Shown: positions 27,200 to 37,246 of the stretch, piece by piece
How positions within the stretch are numbered: the stretch's first letter is position 1
Layout of the letters: each line of letters begins with the position of its first letter
NCBI RefSeq assembly: GCF_016586355.1
Contig: NZ_BLYI01000006.1
Coordinates: 1 to 64,000, forward strand
From: Anaerostipes butyraticus
GTDB taxonomy: Bacteria > Bacillota > Clostridia > Lachnospirales > Lachnospiraceae
Length of the DNA stretch: 64,000 nucleotides
Reading direction: 5' to 3'
The notes under the pieces: model-generated
Told to the model about the DNA's origin: nothing
The model's input: the letters and a program-made list of their open reading frames with translations, nothing else
Databases searched by the model: none
Program-made: the position numbers and the translations under genes

Positions 27200-28015
27200 A
27201 TGAGCGAATCTTGGTTAAATCTTGAAGGAAAAACTGTTATCGTTACCGGAGGAGCATCCGGAATCGGCAAAGCGGTTGCCCAGGAATTCCTGGAAGTCGG
27301 AGCAAATGTAGTAATTTCAGACATGGCTCCGGAAGCTCCGGAAATGAAAGCGGAAGAAGGAAAATTCCTCTATGTCAGAACAGATGTAACAAAATTGGCA
27401 GATGTTGAGGCAATGGTGGAAAAAACAAAAGAAACTTATGGAACGATTGATGTTCTGGTAAACAATGCCGGAATTAACATTCCAAGGCTTCTGGTAGATC
27501 CTAAAGATCCAAAAGGACAGTATGAACTGGACGAAGCTGTATGGGACAAAGTTTGCAACGTAAACTTAAAAGGTGTTTTCTTCTGCGCACAGTCAGTTGG
27601 AAGAGTCCTGGCAGAAAAAGGCAGCGGAGTCATCATCAATATGTCTTCTGAAAGCGGACTGGAAGGATCTGAAGGACAAAGTGTTTATGCAGCAACAAAA
27701 AATGCAGTGAATTCTCTGACAAGATCATGGGCAAAGGAACTTGGAAAACAGGGAGTCCGTGTCGTAGGAGTTGCGCCTGGAATTATGGAAGCAACAGGAC
27801 TGCGGACACTTGCTTATGAATCTGCGCTGGCTTATACAAGAGGAATCACGGTAGACGATCTGAGAGCAGGATATTCAAAAACTTCAACAATACCTCTTGG
27901 AAGATCAGGAAAATTATCAGAAGTGGCAGATATGTGTGTTTATCTTGCCAGTGACCGTGCATCTTATGTACATGGAGTTACGATCAATGTAGCTGGAGGA
28001 AAGACAAGAGGATAA
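27200..28015 (+). CDS. gutF: Sorbitol-6-phosphate 2-dehydrogenase (SDR)
   Basis: A 271-residue short-chain dehydrogenase with cofactor motif TGGASGIG (16-23), NNAG, and the catalytic Ser...YAATK (Tyr and Lys near 160). Asp40 after the second strand suggests NAD(H). It would oxidise sorbitol 6-phosphate made by the PTS below to fructose 6-phosphate. The order gutF-gutR-gutM-EIIC-EIIBC-EIIA is that of the Lactobacillus casei gut operon, which gives the call. AAGGAGG upstream; a TATAAT lies 45 bases before the ATG. Confidence 0.88.
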   Translation: MSESWLNLEGKTVIVTGGASGIGKAVAQEFLEVGANVVISDMAPEAPEMKAEEGKFLYVRTDVTKLADVEAMVEKTKETYGTIDVLVNNAGINIPRLLVDPKDPKGQYELDEAVWDKVCNVNLKGVFFCAQSVGRVLAEKGSGVIINMSSESGLEGSEGQSVYAATKNAVNSLTRSWAKELGKQGVRVVGVAPGIMEATGLRTLAYESALAYTRGITVDDLRAGYSKTSTIPLGRSGKLSEVADMCVYLASDRASYVHGVTINVAGGKTRG

Positions 28016-28045
28016 AAGAAACAAAAGCGGATGGAAAGGATAGAG

Positions 28046-29968
28046 ATGGAGCTTTTTAATGATGAAAACAGGATATCATCCATTTTAAAAAATATTGAGA
28101 TGCAGTCTGTTTGCAGCATTGATAAAATTGCCGGAAAGCTGAATGTATCCGCTAAGACGATTCGTAATGATATAAAGGAGCTGAATTACCTGCTGGGCGG
28201 GTATGCCTTGATCAGCATGAATAAGGGAGAGTGTAAACTGATCGTATTTGATCAGAGGGGATTTATGGAAATACGGAATAAAATTTTCCAGCAGAAAGAT
28301 TTCTTTAATTCTCCGCAGACAAGAATGGCATATTTGTTCTGGCAGCTGATGAACGCCAAAGAACCTTATCTGACGGACGATCTGTCAGAGGAAATGAAGG
28401 TAGGGAGAACAACGGCCATCAGCGATTTGAACAAGCTTCGAAAAATCATCGATAAATATCAGCTGAAGATCAAAGGGAAAGCGAATACGGGACTGAAGCT
28501 GATAGGAGACGAATTGCACATCCGTTTATTTATTCTTGAGAATATTTATGAACAGCTGTATCTGAATTTTCCATTGGGCTCAGAAGTAAGAGAAAAATTA
28601 ACCGGTTTCCAGGAAAGATTTTCGCTGGATGCGCTGGGATTCGGATTTTTCTATCGGTTTTTTGTTGTTATGATCCAAAGGATAGAAAGCGGACATGTGA
28701 TCAAACATCTGGAAGAGAAATATATGGACCTTTATCAGAGTCAGGCATATGGCATTGTAGATGAATTCCTCAATGAGATCGAAGAGGTGAAAGGATATAA
28801 GATACCAAAAGAAGAGAGAATCTTTTTATGTATCCCTGTAGCCGGCATGAGGACTCCTGCCAATACGCGGGAGATTGAGCAAAAAATCAGTGTGTCTGAA
28901 GATGTCGCGGATATGATCATCGAAATGCTGGACCGGATCCATTCAGAGCTGAATGTAACGGTCATTGCCAATGAATTGTTTGATGATTTCGTATATCATA
29001 TTTTCTTTATGATCAATCGGCTGAAATATGGTCTGCATATTCATAATCCTATGATCGATGACTTTAAGAATCAGTACAGTGTCGCTTATAAAATGGCGGA
29101 AATTGGAAAAGAAGTCATTGAAAAAAGAGAAGGAATCACGATCACAGAAGATGAAATGGCGTTTCTGGCAGCTTATTTTGGAGTGTTTCTGATTGAACAG
29201 GAACCGGAAGAAAAAAGATGCAGGATTGCGATCGTCTGCGGATCCGGAAAAATCATCGGAAGACTGATTGAGAACCAGCTGAAAAAGATTTTTGATGTGG
29301 AGCCGGAATTTGAGTTTTTTTACAATGGGAATTTTGCGGAACATAAGAAAGATACATTCGATTATATCGTTACGACTACAGAACTGGACCTGGATACCAA
29401 AACACCGGTAATTTTTATGGATGAAGTGTTTGACAGGGAATATATCCAGAAGAAATTTGAGAATATAAAATACCTGTCAGATGCAGGAAGAAATATCAGG
29501 AGAGGAATTGATTCGCTGTTTATGAATCTGCTGGATGAAAAAAGATTCTTTCTCCTGGATCCGGAACATACATATGATGAAAACGTTCGTCTTATGGCAG
29601 AAACACTGACGAAGCAGGGAGAACTTGACGAAGGATTCGCGGACAGAGTAGAGAAAAGAGAACAGTATTCCACAATGATACTCAATCAGCATATTGCGTT
29701 TCCGCATACAAAGAATCTGCTGTCAAAACTTACCCTTGCCCTGGGAGTATATCCAAGCCCTTCTCATGAAGAGGGGTGTGAAAATGTCGAACTGGTGATC
29801 CTGCTTGGCATTCCGGAAACCATGGAAGATGATACGGTGCTGGTAAGACTGTATGATGAGATTCTTACAATAGGAAAAGATGTGGGAGTAATCGATAAAA
29901 TACGGTCTATGAAAAGCTATAAAGAATTGCTGCTGTATATAACAGAAGAAAATAATATTTTTAGATAA
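28046..29968 (+). CDS. gutR: PRD-domain transcription regulator of the glucitol operon
   Basis: A 640-residue BglG/MtlR-type regulator: N-terminal helix-turn-helix (SIDKIAGKLNVSAKTIRNDIKEL), a second HTH near 115, two PRD domains (about 165-380), an EIIB-like segment (IAIVCGSGK) and an EIIA-like C-terminus with the phosphoacceptor-type HIAFPHTK. PTS phosphorylation of these domains would set its activity by sugar flux. ATG 28046 has AAAGGA five bases upstream and is preferred to 28031. Confidence 0.88.
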   Translation: MELFNDENRISSILKNIEMQSVCSIDKIAGKLNVSAKTIRNDIKELNYLLGGYALISMNKGECKLIVFDQRGFMEIRNKIFQQKDFFNSPQTRMAYLFWQLMNAKEPYLTDDLSEEMKVGRTTAISDLNKLRKIIDKYQLKIKGKANTGLKLIGDELHIRLFILENIYEQLYLNFPLGSEVREKLTGFQERFSLDALGFGFFYRFFVVMIQRIESGHVIKHLEEKYMDLYQSQAYGIVDEFLNEIEEVKGYKIPKEERIFLCIPVAGMRTPANTREIEQKISVSEDVADMIIEMLDRIHSELNVTVIANELFDDFVYHIFFMINRLKYGLHIHNPMIDDFKNQYSVAYKMAEIGKEVIEKREGITITEDEMAFLAAYFGVFLIEQEPEEKRCRIAIVCGSGKIIGRLIENQLKKIFDVEPEFEFFYNGNFAEHKKDTFDYIVTTTELDLDTKTPVIFMDEVFDREYIQKKFENIKYLSDAGRNIRRGIDSLFMNLLDEKRFFLLDPEHTYDENVRLMAETLTKQGELDEGFADRVEKREQYSTMILNQHIAFPHTKNLLSKLTLALGVYPSPSHEEGCENVELVILLGIPETMEDDTVLVRLYDEILTIGKDVGVIDKIRSMKSYKELLLYITEENNIFR

Positions 29969-29987
29969 TGAAAGAAGGAGGAAGAAA

Positions 29988-30440
29988 ATGTCTTATTTTA
30001 TGATCGTTGCAGTAGGTTTTTTGGCTGCCCTGATTCTGCAGTTTCTGATGCAGATGGTGCAGATGAAAAGTTTTAATCAATATTATACAAAGCTTCGAAA
30101 AATGGGAAGAGTAGCCATTGGAAAAGCAAAAGGCGGTTTCCATGCCGGCGCAATCGTTATGTTTGCAATCGATCAGAATGGCATTATTCTGGACGGATGC
30201 TTTATGAGAGGCTTTACGATGTTCGCAAGGTTTAAAGACTGGGATTTCTTTAATGGAATTGATGTTGGAACGATTCGGAAAGAAGACTGCGAAACGATCG
30301 GAGTATCTCTGCGCAGAGCAGTGTTAAACGCTTCCTCCAATTACAACACGATTATGAGTGGAGGCGAAGTCTTGGAGAAACCGGGGCTCCTTACCAGAAT
30401 TGGTGATAAGATCTACGGTGTCAACAAGAAGAAAGCCTGA
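29988..30440 (+). CDS. gutM: Glucitol operon activator-like protein GutM
   Basis: A 150-residue GutM family protein: one N-terminal membrane helix (residues 3-25), then a small domain with GRVAIGKAKGGFHAGAIVMFAID. E. coli GutM activates gut transcription, but the family is membrane-attached and its mechanism in Firmicutes is unclear. It sits between the regulator and EIIC genes with AGGAGG upstream. Confidence 0.88.
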   Translation: MSYFMIVAVGFLAALILQFLMQMVQMKSFNQYYTKLRKMGRVAIGKAKGGFHAGAIVMFAIDQNGIILDGCFMRGFTMFARFKDWDFFNGIDVGTIRKEDCETIGVSLRRAVLNASSNYNTIMSGGEVLEKPGLLTRIGDKIYGVNKKKA

Positions 30441-30456
30441 ATGAAAGGAGAAATTT

Positions 30457-30999
30457 ATGAACGTAATTGTAAATGCCGCATCAGGATTTATGGGATTGTT
30501 TGATGTAGGAGCTGAAAACCTTATTGGCTGGGTGTCAACAATCGTACCGAAAGTACTGTTACTGCTTATCTTAATGAATACGATCATCGCCCTGATCGGA
30601 CAGGAGAAGATCAATAAATTTGCAAAAGTGTGTTCCGGAAATGTAATTCTGGCATATGGAGTCCTTCCATTTCTGTCAGCATTTATGTTAGGAAATCCAA
30701 TGGCGCTGTCTATGGGAAAATTCCTTCCGGAAAGAATGAAACCAAGCTATTATGCGTCTGCCGCATATCACTGCCATACGAACAGCGGTATCTTCCCTCA
30801 TATCAATGCCGGAGAGCTGTTTATTTACACAGGGATCGCGTCTGGAATTCAGACACTGGGATTAAATGAGATGGATCTGGCAATCCGTTACCTTCTGGTT
30901 GGTCTTGTTATGAACTTCTTCGCAGGATGGGTAACAGACTTTACAACGAAGATCGTTATGAAACAGCAGGGAATCGAACTTAGCAATGAATTGAAATAA
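30457..30999 (+). CDS. srlA: PTS glucitol/sorbitol EIIC subunit
   Basis: A 180-residue EIIC with about four membrane helices, matching SrlA/GutA of enterics (GNPMALSMGKFLPERMKPSYYAS, then FPHINAGELF). It forms the first part of the sorbitol translocation channel; the second membrane part is on the EIIBC protein encoded next. AAAGGAG upstream. Confidence 0.92.
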   Translation: MNVIVNAASGFMGLFDVGAENLIGWVSTIVPKVLLLLILMNTIIALIGQEKINKFAKVCSGNVILAYGVLPFLSAFMLGNPMALSMGKFLPERMKPSYYASAAYHCHTNSGIFPHINAGELFIYTGIASGIQTLGLNEMDLAIRYLLVGLVMNFFAGWVTDFTTKIVMKQQGIELSNELK

Positions 31000-31027
31000 G
31001 ATGGATTAAAATACAGGAGGAAAAACT

Positions 31028-32044
31028 ATGTCAGAATATAGAGCAATTACAATCAGACAGGGAAGCGGTGGATTCGGCGGTCCTTTAACGGTAAAGCCAC
31101 AAGAAGGCAAAGATGTGTTATTATATATTACAGGAGGCGGAGCAGAACCTGACATCCTTCAGAAGATCGTTGACCTGACAGGATGCCGTCCGGTCAACGG
31201 ATTTAAGACAACGGTACCGGAAGAAGAGATTTTCCTTGTTATCATCGACTGCGGCGGAACTCTTCGCTGCGGAATCTATCCACAGAAGAGAATTCCGACT
31301 ATCAATATTAACCCGGTTGGAAAATCCGGTCCAATGGCAAAATATATCACAGAAGATATTTATGTTTCTGGTGTAACAAACAATGAGATTGAGCTGGCGG
31401 ATGGATCTGAGGCTCCAATCCAGAGTGAAGCAGGACCGGCAGAAGAAAAAGAGGAAAAGGAATTCAAATACAGCGCAGATAAAAAAGTATCTGAGACAAT
31501 GGGTGAGACATCAAAATCAAGTTTTATCCAGAAGATTGGAATGGGAGCCGGTAAAGTCGTTGCGACATTCAACGCGGCAGCAAAAGAATCTACTAATACG
31601 ATTCTTCATACGATCATCCCATTTATGGGATTCGTATCACTCCTGATCGGTATCATTCAGGGATCCGGTTTCGGTGACTGGTTTGCAAGACTCTTACAGC
31701 CATTGTGCGGAAACGTGATTGGTCTTTGTATCCTGGGATTTATCTGTTCTATTCCGTTCTTAAGCTGTCTGCTTGGACCTGGAGCGGTTATCGCCCAGAT
31801 TATCGGTACTTTGATCGGTGTGGAAATCGGAAAAGGAAACATTGAGCCAAGCCTTGCGCTTCCGGCATTATTTGCCATCAATACACAGTGCGCATGTGAC
31901 TTCATTCCTGTAGGACTGGGACTCGCTGAAGCAGAACCGGAAACAGTAGAGGTTGGTGTTCCGTCTGTTTTATATTCAAGGTTTATCATTGGTGTACCGC
32001 GAGTACTGGTTGCATTTGTAGCAAGTTTCGGACTGTATAAATAG
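31028..32044 (+). CDS. srlE: PTS glucitol/sorbitol EIIBC subunit
   Basis: A 338-residue protein: EIIB domain (residues 1-125) with [13 protein letters not shown] holding the candidate phosphocysteine, a charged linker (130-165), and an EIIC2 membrane domain ([18 protein letters not shown] to the end). It passes phosphate from EIIA to sorbitol during uptake. AGGAGG upstream. Confidence 0.92.
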   Translation: MSEYRAITIRQGSGGFGGPLTVKPQEGKDVLLYITGGGAEPDILQKIVDLTGCRPVNGFKTTVPEEEIFLVIIDCGGTLRCGIYPQKRIPTININPVGKSGPMAKYITEDIYVSGVTNNEIELADGSEAPIQSEAGPAEEKEEKEFKYSADKKVSETMGETSKSSFIQKIGMGAGKVVATFNAAAKESTNTILHTIIPFMGFVSLLIGIIQGSGFGDWFARLLQPLCGNVIGLCILGFICSIPFLSCLLGPGAVIAQIIGTLIGVEIGKGNIEPSLALPALFAINTQCACDFIPVGLGLAEAEPETVEVGVPSVLYSRFIIGVPRVLVAFVASFGLYK

Positions 32045-32081
32045 CAGTGGAGAATAAATAACTTAAAGAAAGGAAAATAGT

Positions 32082-32438
32082 ATGATGTATCAGGTAACGA
32101 TTAAAGGAAAAGGTGATATGGTAGAAGCATTCAAGGACGAAGGAATCTTTGTTACGTTTGGTGACAATGCGCCGGATACACTGAAAGATTTCTGCTATGC
32201 CATCGATGTAAATCCCGTAAACGGCGTAGTGAAGCCAGGATGCAAGCTGGTGATTGACGGCAAGGAATATAAGATTGTGAAAGTCGGAGATGTTGCCAAT
32301 GAAAACCTTGCAAATCTGGGACATGTTACATACAGCTTCAACGGTGAGGATGCAGAGTGTCTGCCGGGAACGATCTGTGTAGAAAAAGCAGAAATTCCGG
32401 CTCTTGACATTGGAAGCACGATCGCGATTGTGGAGTAA
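32082..32438 (+). CDS. srlB: PTS glucitol/sorbitol EIIA subunit
   Basis: A 118-residue EIIA of the glucitol family; the likely phosphohistidine is in NLGHVTYSFNG (near residue 79). It takes phosphate from HPr and gives it to EIIB. Last gene of the operon, followed by a strong terminator. A true HPr/enzyme I pair must lie elsewhere, since the HPr-like gene at 4,650 lacks the active histidine. Confidence 0.92.
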   Translation: MMYQVTIKGKGDMVEAFKDEGIFVTFGDNAPDTLKDFCYAIDVNPVNGVVKPGCKLVIDGKEYKIVKVGDVANENLANLGHVTYSFNGEDAECLPGTICVEKAEIPALDIGSTIAIVE

Positions 32439-32466
32439 GCTGTTTTCCTTGACTCAAAACACAAAG

Positions 32467-32512
32467 AACGAAGGCGGTGAGACAAAATGGTTCTTGCCGC
32501 CTTCGTTTTTTG
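32467..32512 (+). terminator. Terminator of the glucitol operon
   Basis: AACGAAGGCGG (32467-32477) pairs with CCGCCTTCGTT (32497-32507), followed by T. An outer ACAAAGAAC/GTTCTTTGT pair encloses the whole. Confidence 0.85.
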
Positions 32513-32730
32513 GTTCTTTGTCAGGCAGACCATGAAGGGAAAGCTTTCTATGGGTCGAAAAGATTTTCCAGGAGGCTTCTAAGGGAAAAAACTGAGAAAG
32601 GATAGAAAAGCCAAGGATTCTTTCTTGATTGCCCATCTTGTATTTTCTATTTATATTTAGTAAAATAGAAAAAAGTATGATAGTGAACAGAGGACAGGCG
32701 GAAACTCTCTGTGTGAGGGAGGGAGCAGTT

Positions 32731-33633
32731 ATGATTCCTTTTTGGATAGGGGGATTTATTTTAGCGGCCGTGATCTTTACAGTTGTGGTCGTGCTGGCAA
32801 GCAGGAGAGAAAATAAAAAATTAGTCGTTGAACGATATGAGATTCGGTCTCCGAAGATTCCGGAGGCTTTTGATGATTTTCGGATTGTTTTTCTTACGGA
32901 TCTTCACTGCAGTGAGTTTGGCGAGGAAAACAGGGAACTGATAGAGATGGTGAAAAAATGCAGACCGCATATGATTTTGGCAGGCGGAGACATGCTGATC
33001 AGTAAAGAGGACAAGTCAATTGAGGTGCCGCTTAAGCTGATGCATCAGCTGGCAGAGAAATATCCGGTCTATTACGCAGATGGCAATCACGAGCTGCGTC
33101 TGATGAGAAATGAAGAGATTTTCGGAGTCAGATACAAAGAATACATTCATGAACTGAAGGAATACGGCGTGTGGCATATGTCCAATGAGACTGTGATCCT
33201 GGAACAGGAAGGGCAGTTCATTCATCTGACGGCAGTGGATCTTGAACCAAAATTTTATCAAAGATTCCGGATTCCGGAGATGAAACAGGAAGATATGGAA
33301 CAGGCAGTTGGGAAAGCGTTTCGCGACAGGTTTCAGATTCTTCTTGCCCACAATCCTAATTATTTTGAAACTTATGCGCAGTGGGGAGCGGATCTGGTCC
33401 TGGCAGGACATTTTCATGGAGGAATGGTCAGAATACCGAAAATAAACCGGGGAGTGATTTCACCGCAGTTTCAGCTGTTTCCAAAGTATGATGCAGGGGA
33501 ATTTCATATTGGAAACAGCACAATGATCCTAAGCAGGGGACTTGGGAACCATTCGATCAAACTGCGGCTGTTTAACAAACCGGAAATATCCTGCATTACA
33601 TTAAAAAGTCGGAGAGATAAGACATGGCATTAG
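32731..33633 (+). CDS. Membrane-anchored metallophosphoesterase (YkuE type)
   Basis: A 300-residue protein with one N-terminal membrane helix (3-26), then a calcineurin-like domain facing out: LTDLHCSEFG, AGGDML, DGNHELR, LAHNPNYFE and GHFHGGMVRIP. YkuE-like enzymes have been linked to cell-wall or lipid phosphates; the substrate here is unknown. ATG 32731 with GGGAGGGAG upstream is better than 32629. Its end overlaps scpA by ten bases. Confidence 0.85.
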   Translation: MIPFWIGGFILAAVIFTVVVVLASRRENKKLVVERYEIRSPKIPEAFDDFRIVFLTDLHCSEFGEENRELIEMVKKCRPHMILAGGDMLISKEDKSIEVPLKLMHQLAEKYPVYYADGNHELRLMRNEEIFGVRYKEYIHELKEYGVWHMSNETVILEQEGQFIHLTAVDLEPKFYQRFRIPEMKQEDMEQAVGKAFRDRFQILLAHNPNYFETYAQWGADLVLAGHFHGGMVRIPKINRGVISPQFQLFPKYDAGEFHIGNSTMILSRGLGNHSIKLRLFNKPEISCITLKSRRDKTWH

Positions 33634-34394
33634 ATATCAAACTGAATGTATTCGAGGGTCCGCTGGATCTTCTGCTGCATCTGATTGAGAAGAATAAAGT
33701 GGATATCTATGATATCCCGATTGCAGAAATCACGGAACAGTATATGGAGTATATCCAGGCAATGAAAGAGGCGAAGCTGGACAGTATGAGCGATTTCCTG
33801 GTCATGGCAGCAACTCTGCTTAAGATCAAAGTGAAGATGCTTCTGCCGGCTCCGGAAGAAGAGGAAGAAGAAGGAGATCCGAGAGGAGAGCTGGTCCGGC
33901 GGCTGATTGAGTATAAGATTTATAAGTATGCGTCAGGGAAACTCCGGGCATATGGCCAGGAAGCGGAAAAAAGTTTTTACAAAGAGCCGCAGATTCCGGA
34001 AGAGGTGCTGGCCTACAAAGAAGAGATCGATCCGTCAGAGCTTCTGGAAGGAGTTTCTGTTGAAAAACTATGCGAAGTATTCTGTTTTGTAATGCGCAGG
34101 CGTGAGAATAAGAAGGATCCGATTCGAAGTGATTTTGGTGAGATTCATGAAGAAGAGATCAAGCTGGAAGATAAGATAGAAGAAATCGATCAGTATATCC
34201 GAAGCAGCAAAACCGCTAGTTTCTTTCAAATCATGGAAATTCAGAAAACGAAGGAAGCCGCGATTGTTGCTTTTTTATCAATATTGGAGCTGATGAAGCA
34301 GGGGAGGATCTGGGCAGCTCAGGAAACCATCGGGGGTGACATTATAATAGAAGCATTGGAGCAGAAAGATGAAAGAAAAACAGGCAATGATTGA
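33624..34394 (+). CDS. scpA: Segregation and condensation protein A
   Basis: A 256-residue kleisin that bridges the SMC heads in the bacterial condensin. N-terminal FEGPLDLLLHLIEKNKVDIYDIPIAEIT is the family hallmark, and a C-terminal winged helix ends with WAAQETIGGDIIIE. It overlaps scpB by 26 bases. Confidence 0.95.
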   Translation: MALDIKLNVFEGPLDLLLHLIEKNKVDIYDIPIAEITEQYMEYIQAMKEAKLDSMSDFLVMAATLLKIKVKMLLPAPEEEEEEGDPRGELVRRLIEYKIYKYASGKLRAYGQEAEKSFYKEPQIPEEVLAYKEEIDPSELLEGVSVEKLCEVFCFVMRRRENKKDPIRSDFGEIHEEEIKLEDKIEEIDQYIRSSKTASFFQIMEIQKTKEAAIVAFLSILELMKQGRIWAAQETIGGDIIIEALEQKDERKTGND

Positions 34395-34959
34395 AGGAAT
34401 CCTATTTTCTATGGGAACAAGTGTTTCCAAAAAACAGCTGAAGACAGCGCTGAATGTGGACGATGATCTGCTGGAATATCTGATCGATCAGCTGAAAAGG
34501 GAGTATAAACGGTCGGAGAGAGGAATTCGGCTGCTGGAATTCGATGATTCCATTCAGCTTTGTACAAAACCAGAATATTATGAGGCATTGATCAGGATTG
34601 TAAATCATCCAAAGAAACCAAAGCTTACGGATGTGATGCTGGAAACGCTGTCGATCATCGCATATAAGCAGCCGGTCACCAAGCAGGAAATTGAGGCAAT
34701 CCGCGGGGTAAAATGCGATCATCCGGTCAATAAGCTTTTAGAATATAATTTAATCTGTGAAGCCGGGCGCCTGGATGCGGTAGGCCGTCCGATTCTATTC
34801 AAAACGACGGAAGAGTTTCTTCGGTGTTTTGGAGTCTCGTCAGTGAAAGATCTTCCGGTGGTACAGGAAGAGACGATTGAAGGCTTTAAGGCAGAAGCTC
34901 AGGAAGAAGTAAAATACGCATTGGAGGAAGAGGCTGCAGAAGAGATGGAGGAAAAATAG
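34369..34959 (+). CDS. scpB: Segregation and condensation protein B
   Basis: A 196-residue ScpB with two winged helices (IEGILFSMGTSVSKKQL; LETLSIIAYKQPVTKQEIEAIRGV) that dimerises and binds ScpA. The last 35 residues are acidic and probably loose. One base separates its stop from ilvB's start. Confidence 0.95.
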   Translation: MKEKQAMIEGILFSMGTSVSKKQLKTALNVDDDLLEYLIDQLKREYKRSERGIRLLEFDDSIQLCTKPEYYEALIRIVNHPKKPKLTDVMLETLSIIAYKQPVTKQEIEAIRGVKCDHPVNKLLEYNLICEAGRLDAVGRPILFKTTEEFLRCFGVSSVKDLPVVQEETIEGFKAEAQEEVKYALEEEAAEEMEEK

Positions 34960-34960
34960 T

Positions 34961-36697
34961 ATGGGTAAAATGACAGGAAATGAATTTTTAGTAAAAGCAC
35001 TGCAGGAAGAAGGTGTTGAGAAAATTTTCGGATATCCTGGAGCCTGCGTTATAGATATCTTTGATGAGATCTATAAACAGGATCAGGTGGAACTTATACT
35101 GCCGCGTCATGAGCAGGGACTGATTCATGCGGCAGACGGTTATGCCAGATCAACTGGCAAGGTTGGCGTCTGTCTTGCGACCAGCGGACCTGGAGCTACA
35201 AATCTTGTAACTGGAATTGCAACTGCTAATTATGACAGTGTTCCGCTTGTATGCTTTACAGGACAGGTAGCGACGAATCTGATCGGAAATGATACTTTCC
35301 AGGAAGTAGATATCGTTGGAGTAACCCGGAATATTGCAAAGTTTGTAATTGTGGTCCGCAAGAGAGAAGATTTGAATCGTCTGATCAAAGAGGCGTTCTA
35401 TATTGCCAGAACAGGAAAACCGGGGCCTGTACTCTTGGATCTTCCAAAAGATGTTATGGCAGAGCTGGGAAGCGATGAATATCCGGAGACAGTTAATATC
35501 CGCGGATATAAACCGAATACCAAAGTACATCATGGACAGATTCTCAGGGCCATGGAGATGATTTATAAAGCAAAGAGACCTTTGTTTTTGATTGGAGGAG
35601 GAGCTAAGATTTCAGGGGCATTTGATGAAATGACCCGTCTGATGGAGATGCTCAGGATTCCTGTGGTTACAACGATTATGGGAAGAGGGATTGTTCCGAC
35701 CAATCATCCGCTGTATTTTGGAAATATAGGAATGCATGGAAATTATGCGGCCAATGAGGCGGTGAACAGCTCTGATCTTCTGATTTCCATCGGAACCAGA
35801 TTCAACGACCGAATTACCGGCAAGCTGGGAACATTCGCTTCAAAGGCAAAGATCATACATATTGATATTGATACGGCGGCAATCTCAAAAAATGTTACCG
35901 TTGATGTTCCGATTGTCGGAGATGCCAAGGAAGCCATCGAGCTTATGACAGAGATTGCAGAACATGAAGAGGCGTGCAGGACAGAGCGCTGGCTGGAAAC
36001 GATGGAAAGCTGGCAGAAAAAATATCCAATTAAGATGGAAGAAAAGGAAAAGCTGGTTCCGATCCAGATCATTGATGCGATCAATAAATTTTATGATGAA
36101 CCGATCGTAACGACAGATGTAGGACAGAATCAGATGTGGACAACGCAGTTTCTGGAACTGCGGGGCAAACGCCAGATGCTGACGTCCGGCGGACTTGGAA
36201 CTATGGGATACGGTCTTCCGGCGGCAATTGGGGCGGCGATCGGTAATCCGGGAAGAGATGTGATCACTATCTGCGGTGATGGAGGATTCCAGATGAATTC
36301 TCAGGAAATGGCAACCGCAGTGGTACAGGAACTGCCGATCACAATCTGTATTTTAAATAACGGATATCTCGGAATGGTACGCCAGTGGCAGGATCTGTTC
36401 TACGGCAAAAAATACGCAGGAACCTGCCTGAGAAGGAGAAAGAGCTGTGAACATTTCTGCGGAAATGATTTTTCAAAGTGTCCTCCATATACGCCGGATT
36501 TTGTCAAACTTGCAGAAAGTTACGGCGCACAGGGAATCAGAGTCTTTAAAAAGGAAGAGATCATCCCTGCCTTTGAAAAAGCAAGGGAGAAGAAAGACGG
36601 CCCGACACTGATCGAGTTTATTATAGAAGACGAAGAACTGGTAATGCCTATGGTGAAACCAAATGGTTCTATTACTGATCTGATCATGGAACGATAG
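34961..36697 (+). CDS. ilvB: Acetolactate synthase large subunit with four-Cys insert
   Basis: A 578-residue TPP/FAD enzyme making acetolactate or acetohydroxybutyrate for branched-chain amino acids. The catalytic Glu is in PRHEQGLIHAADGYAR (near 50), and the TPP site is GDGGFQMNSQE to NNGYLGMV. Between RQWQDLFYGKKYAGT and PDFVKLAESYG, where E. coli IlvB has a plain loop, lies an insert with Cys489, 496, 500 and 507 (C-x6-C-x3-C-x6-C). ilvN follows after 11 bases. Confidence 0.94.
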   Translation: MGKMTGNEFLVKALQEEGVEKIFGYPGACVIDIFDEIYKQDQVELILPRHEQGLIHAADGYARSTGKVGVCLATSGPGATNLVTGIATANYDSVPLVCFTGQVATNLIGNDTFQEVDIVGVTRNIAKFVIVVRKREDLNRLIKEAFYIARTGKPGPVLLDLPKDVMAELGSDEYPETVNIRGYKPNTKVHHGQILRAMEMIYKAKRPLFLIGGGAKISGAFDEMTRLMEMLRIPVVTTIMGRGIVPTNHPLYFGNIGMHGNYAANEAVNSSDLLISIGTRFNDRITGKLGTFASKAKIIHIDIDTAAISKNVTVDVPIVGDAKEAIELMTEIAEHEEACRTERWLETMESWQKKYPIKMEEKEKLVPIQIIDAINKFYDEPIVTTDVGQNQMWTTQFLELRGKRQMLTSGGLGTMGYGLPAAIGAAIGNPGRDVITICGDGGFQMNSQEMATAVVQELPITICILNNGYLGMVRQWQDLFYGKKYAGTCLRRRKSCEHFCGNDFSKCPPYTPDFVKLAESYGAQGIRVFKKEEIIPAFEKAREKKDGPTLIEFIIEDEELVMPMVKPNGSITDLIMER

Positions 36698-36708
36698 GAG
36701 GAAGAGAG

Positions 36709-37206
36709 ATGAAGAGAAGATGGTTATCTTTATTTGTAGAAAACAGGGTCGGCGTGCTCGCAAGGATTTCCGGATTGTTTTCCGGAAAAGCGTATAATAT
36801 TCACAGTCTGACAGTGGGAGAGACGGAAGATCCTACAATGTCCAGAATGACAATCTGTATTGATGCGGATGACAAAACTTTTGAGCAGATCAAAAAGCAG
36901 CTGAACCGGAGCATTGAAGTAATAAAAGTCATCGATTATACAGATACATCAATCCGTACCAAAGAAATCATGTACATCAAAGTAAAAAGCATCAATGCGA
37001 AACAGAGAGCAGAGATTTTCCAGATGGGAGAAGTGTTCCGTTTTCTGATCAAGGATATGGGAAAAGACAGCGTTCTGATTGAAGCGATCCGGACAGAAAC
37101 AAAAAATGATTCAATTTTGAAGGTTTTTAAAGAACGGTTTACGAATATTGAAGTTGTGCGGGGAGGCCCTGTGGCCATTGAATGCATCAGCATGCAGGAC
37201 CGCTGA
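36709..37206 (+). CDS. ilvN: Acetolactate synthase regulatory subunit
   Basis: A 165-residue small subunit with an N-terminal ACT domain (VENRVGVLARISGLFSGKAYNIHSLTVG) that binds valine, and a C-terminal ferredoxin-like domain that activates the large subunit. AGGAGG upstream. No leader peptide or T-box is visible before ilvB, so feedback inhibition may be the main control. Confidence 0.95.
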   Translation: MKRRWLSLFVENRVGVLARISGLFSGKAYNIHSLTVGETEDPTMSRMTICIDADDKTFEQIKKQLNRSIEVIKVIDYTDTSIRTKEIMYIKVKSINAKQRAEIFQMGEVFRFLIKDMGKDSVLIEAIRTETKNDSILKVFKERFTNIEVVRGGPVAIECISMQDR

Positions 37207-37211
37207 TTGTG

Positions 37212-37246
37212 AGAGAGCAGATGATCTGCTCTCTTTTCTTTTTTTT
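37212..37246 (+). terminator. Terminator after ilvN
   Basis: AGAGAGCAGA/TCTGCTCTCT with loop TGA, then TTTCTTTTTTTT. Confidence 0.88.
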
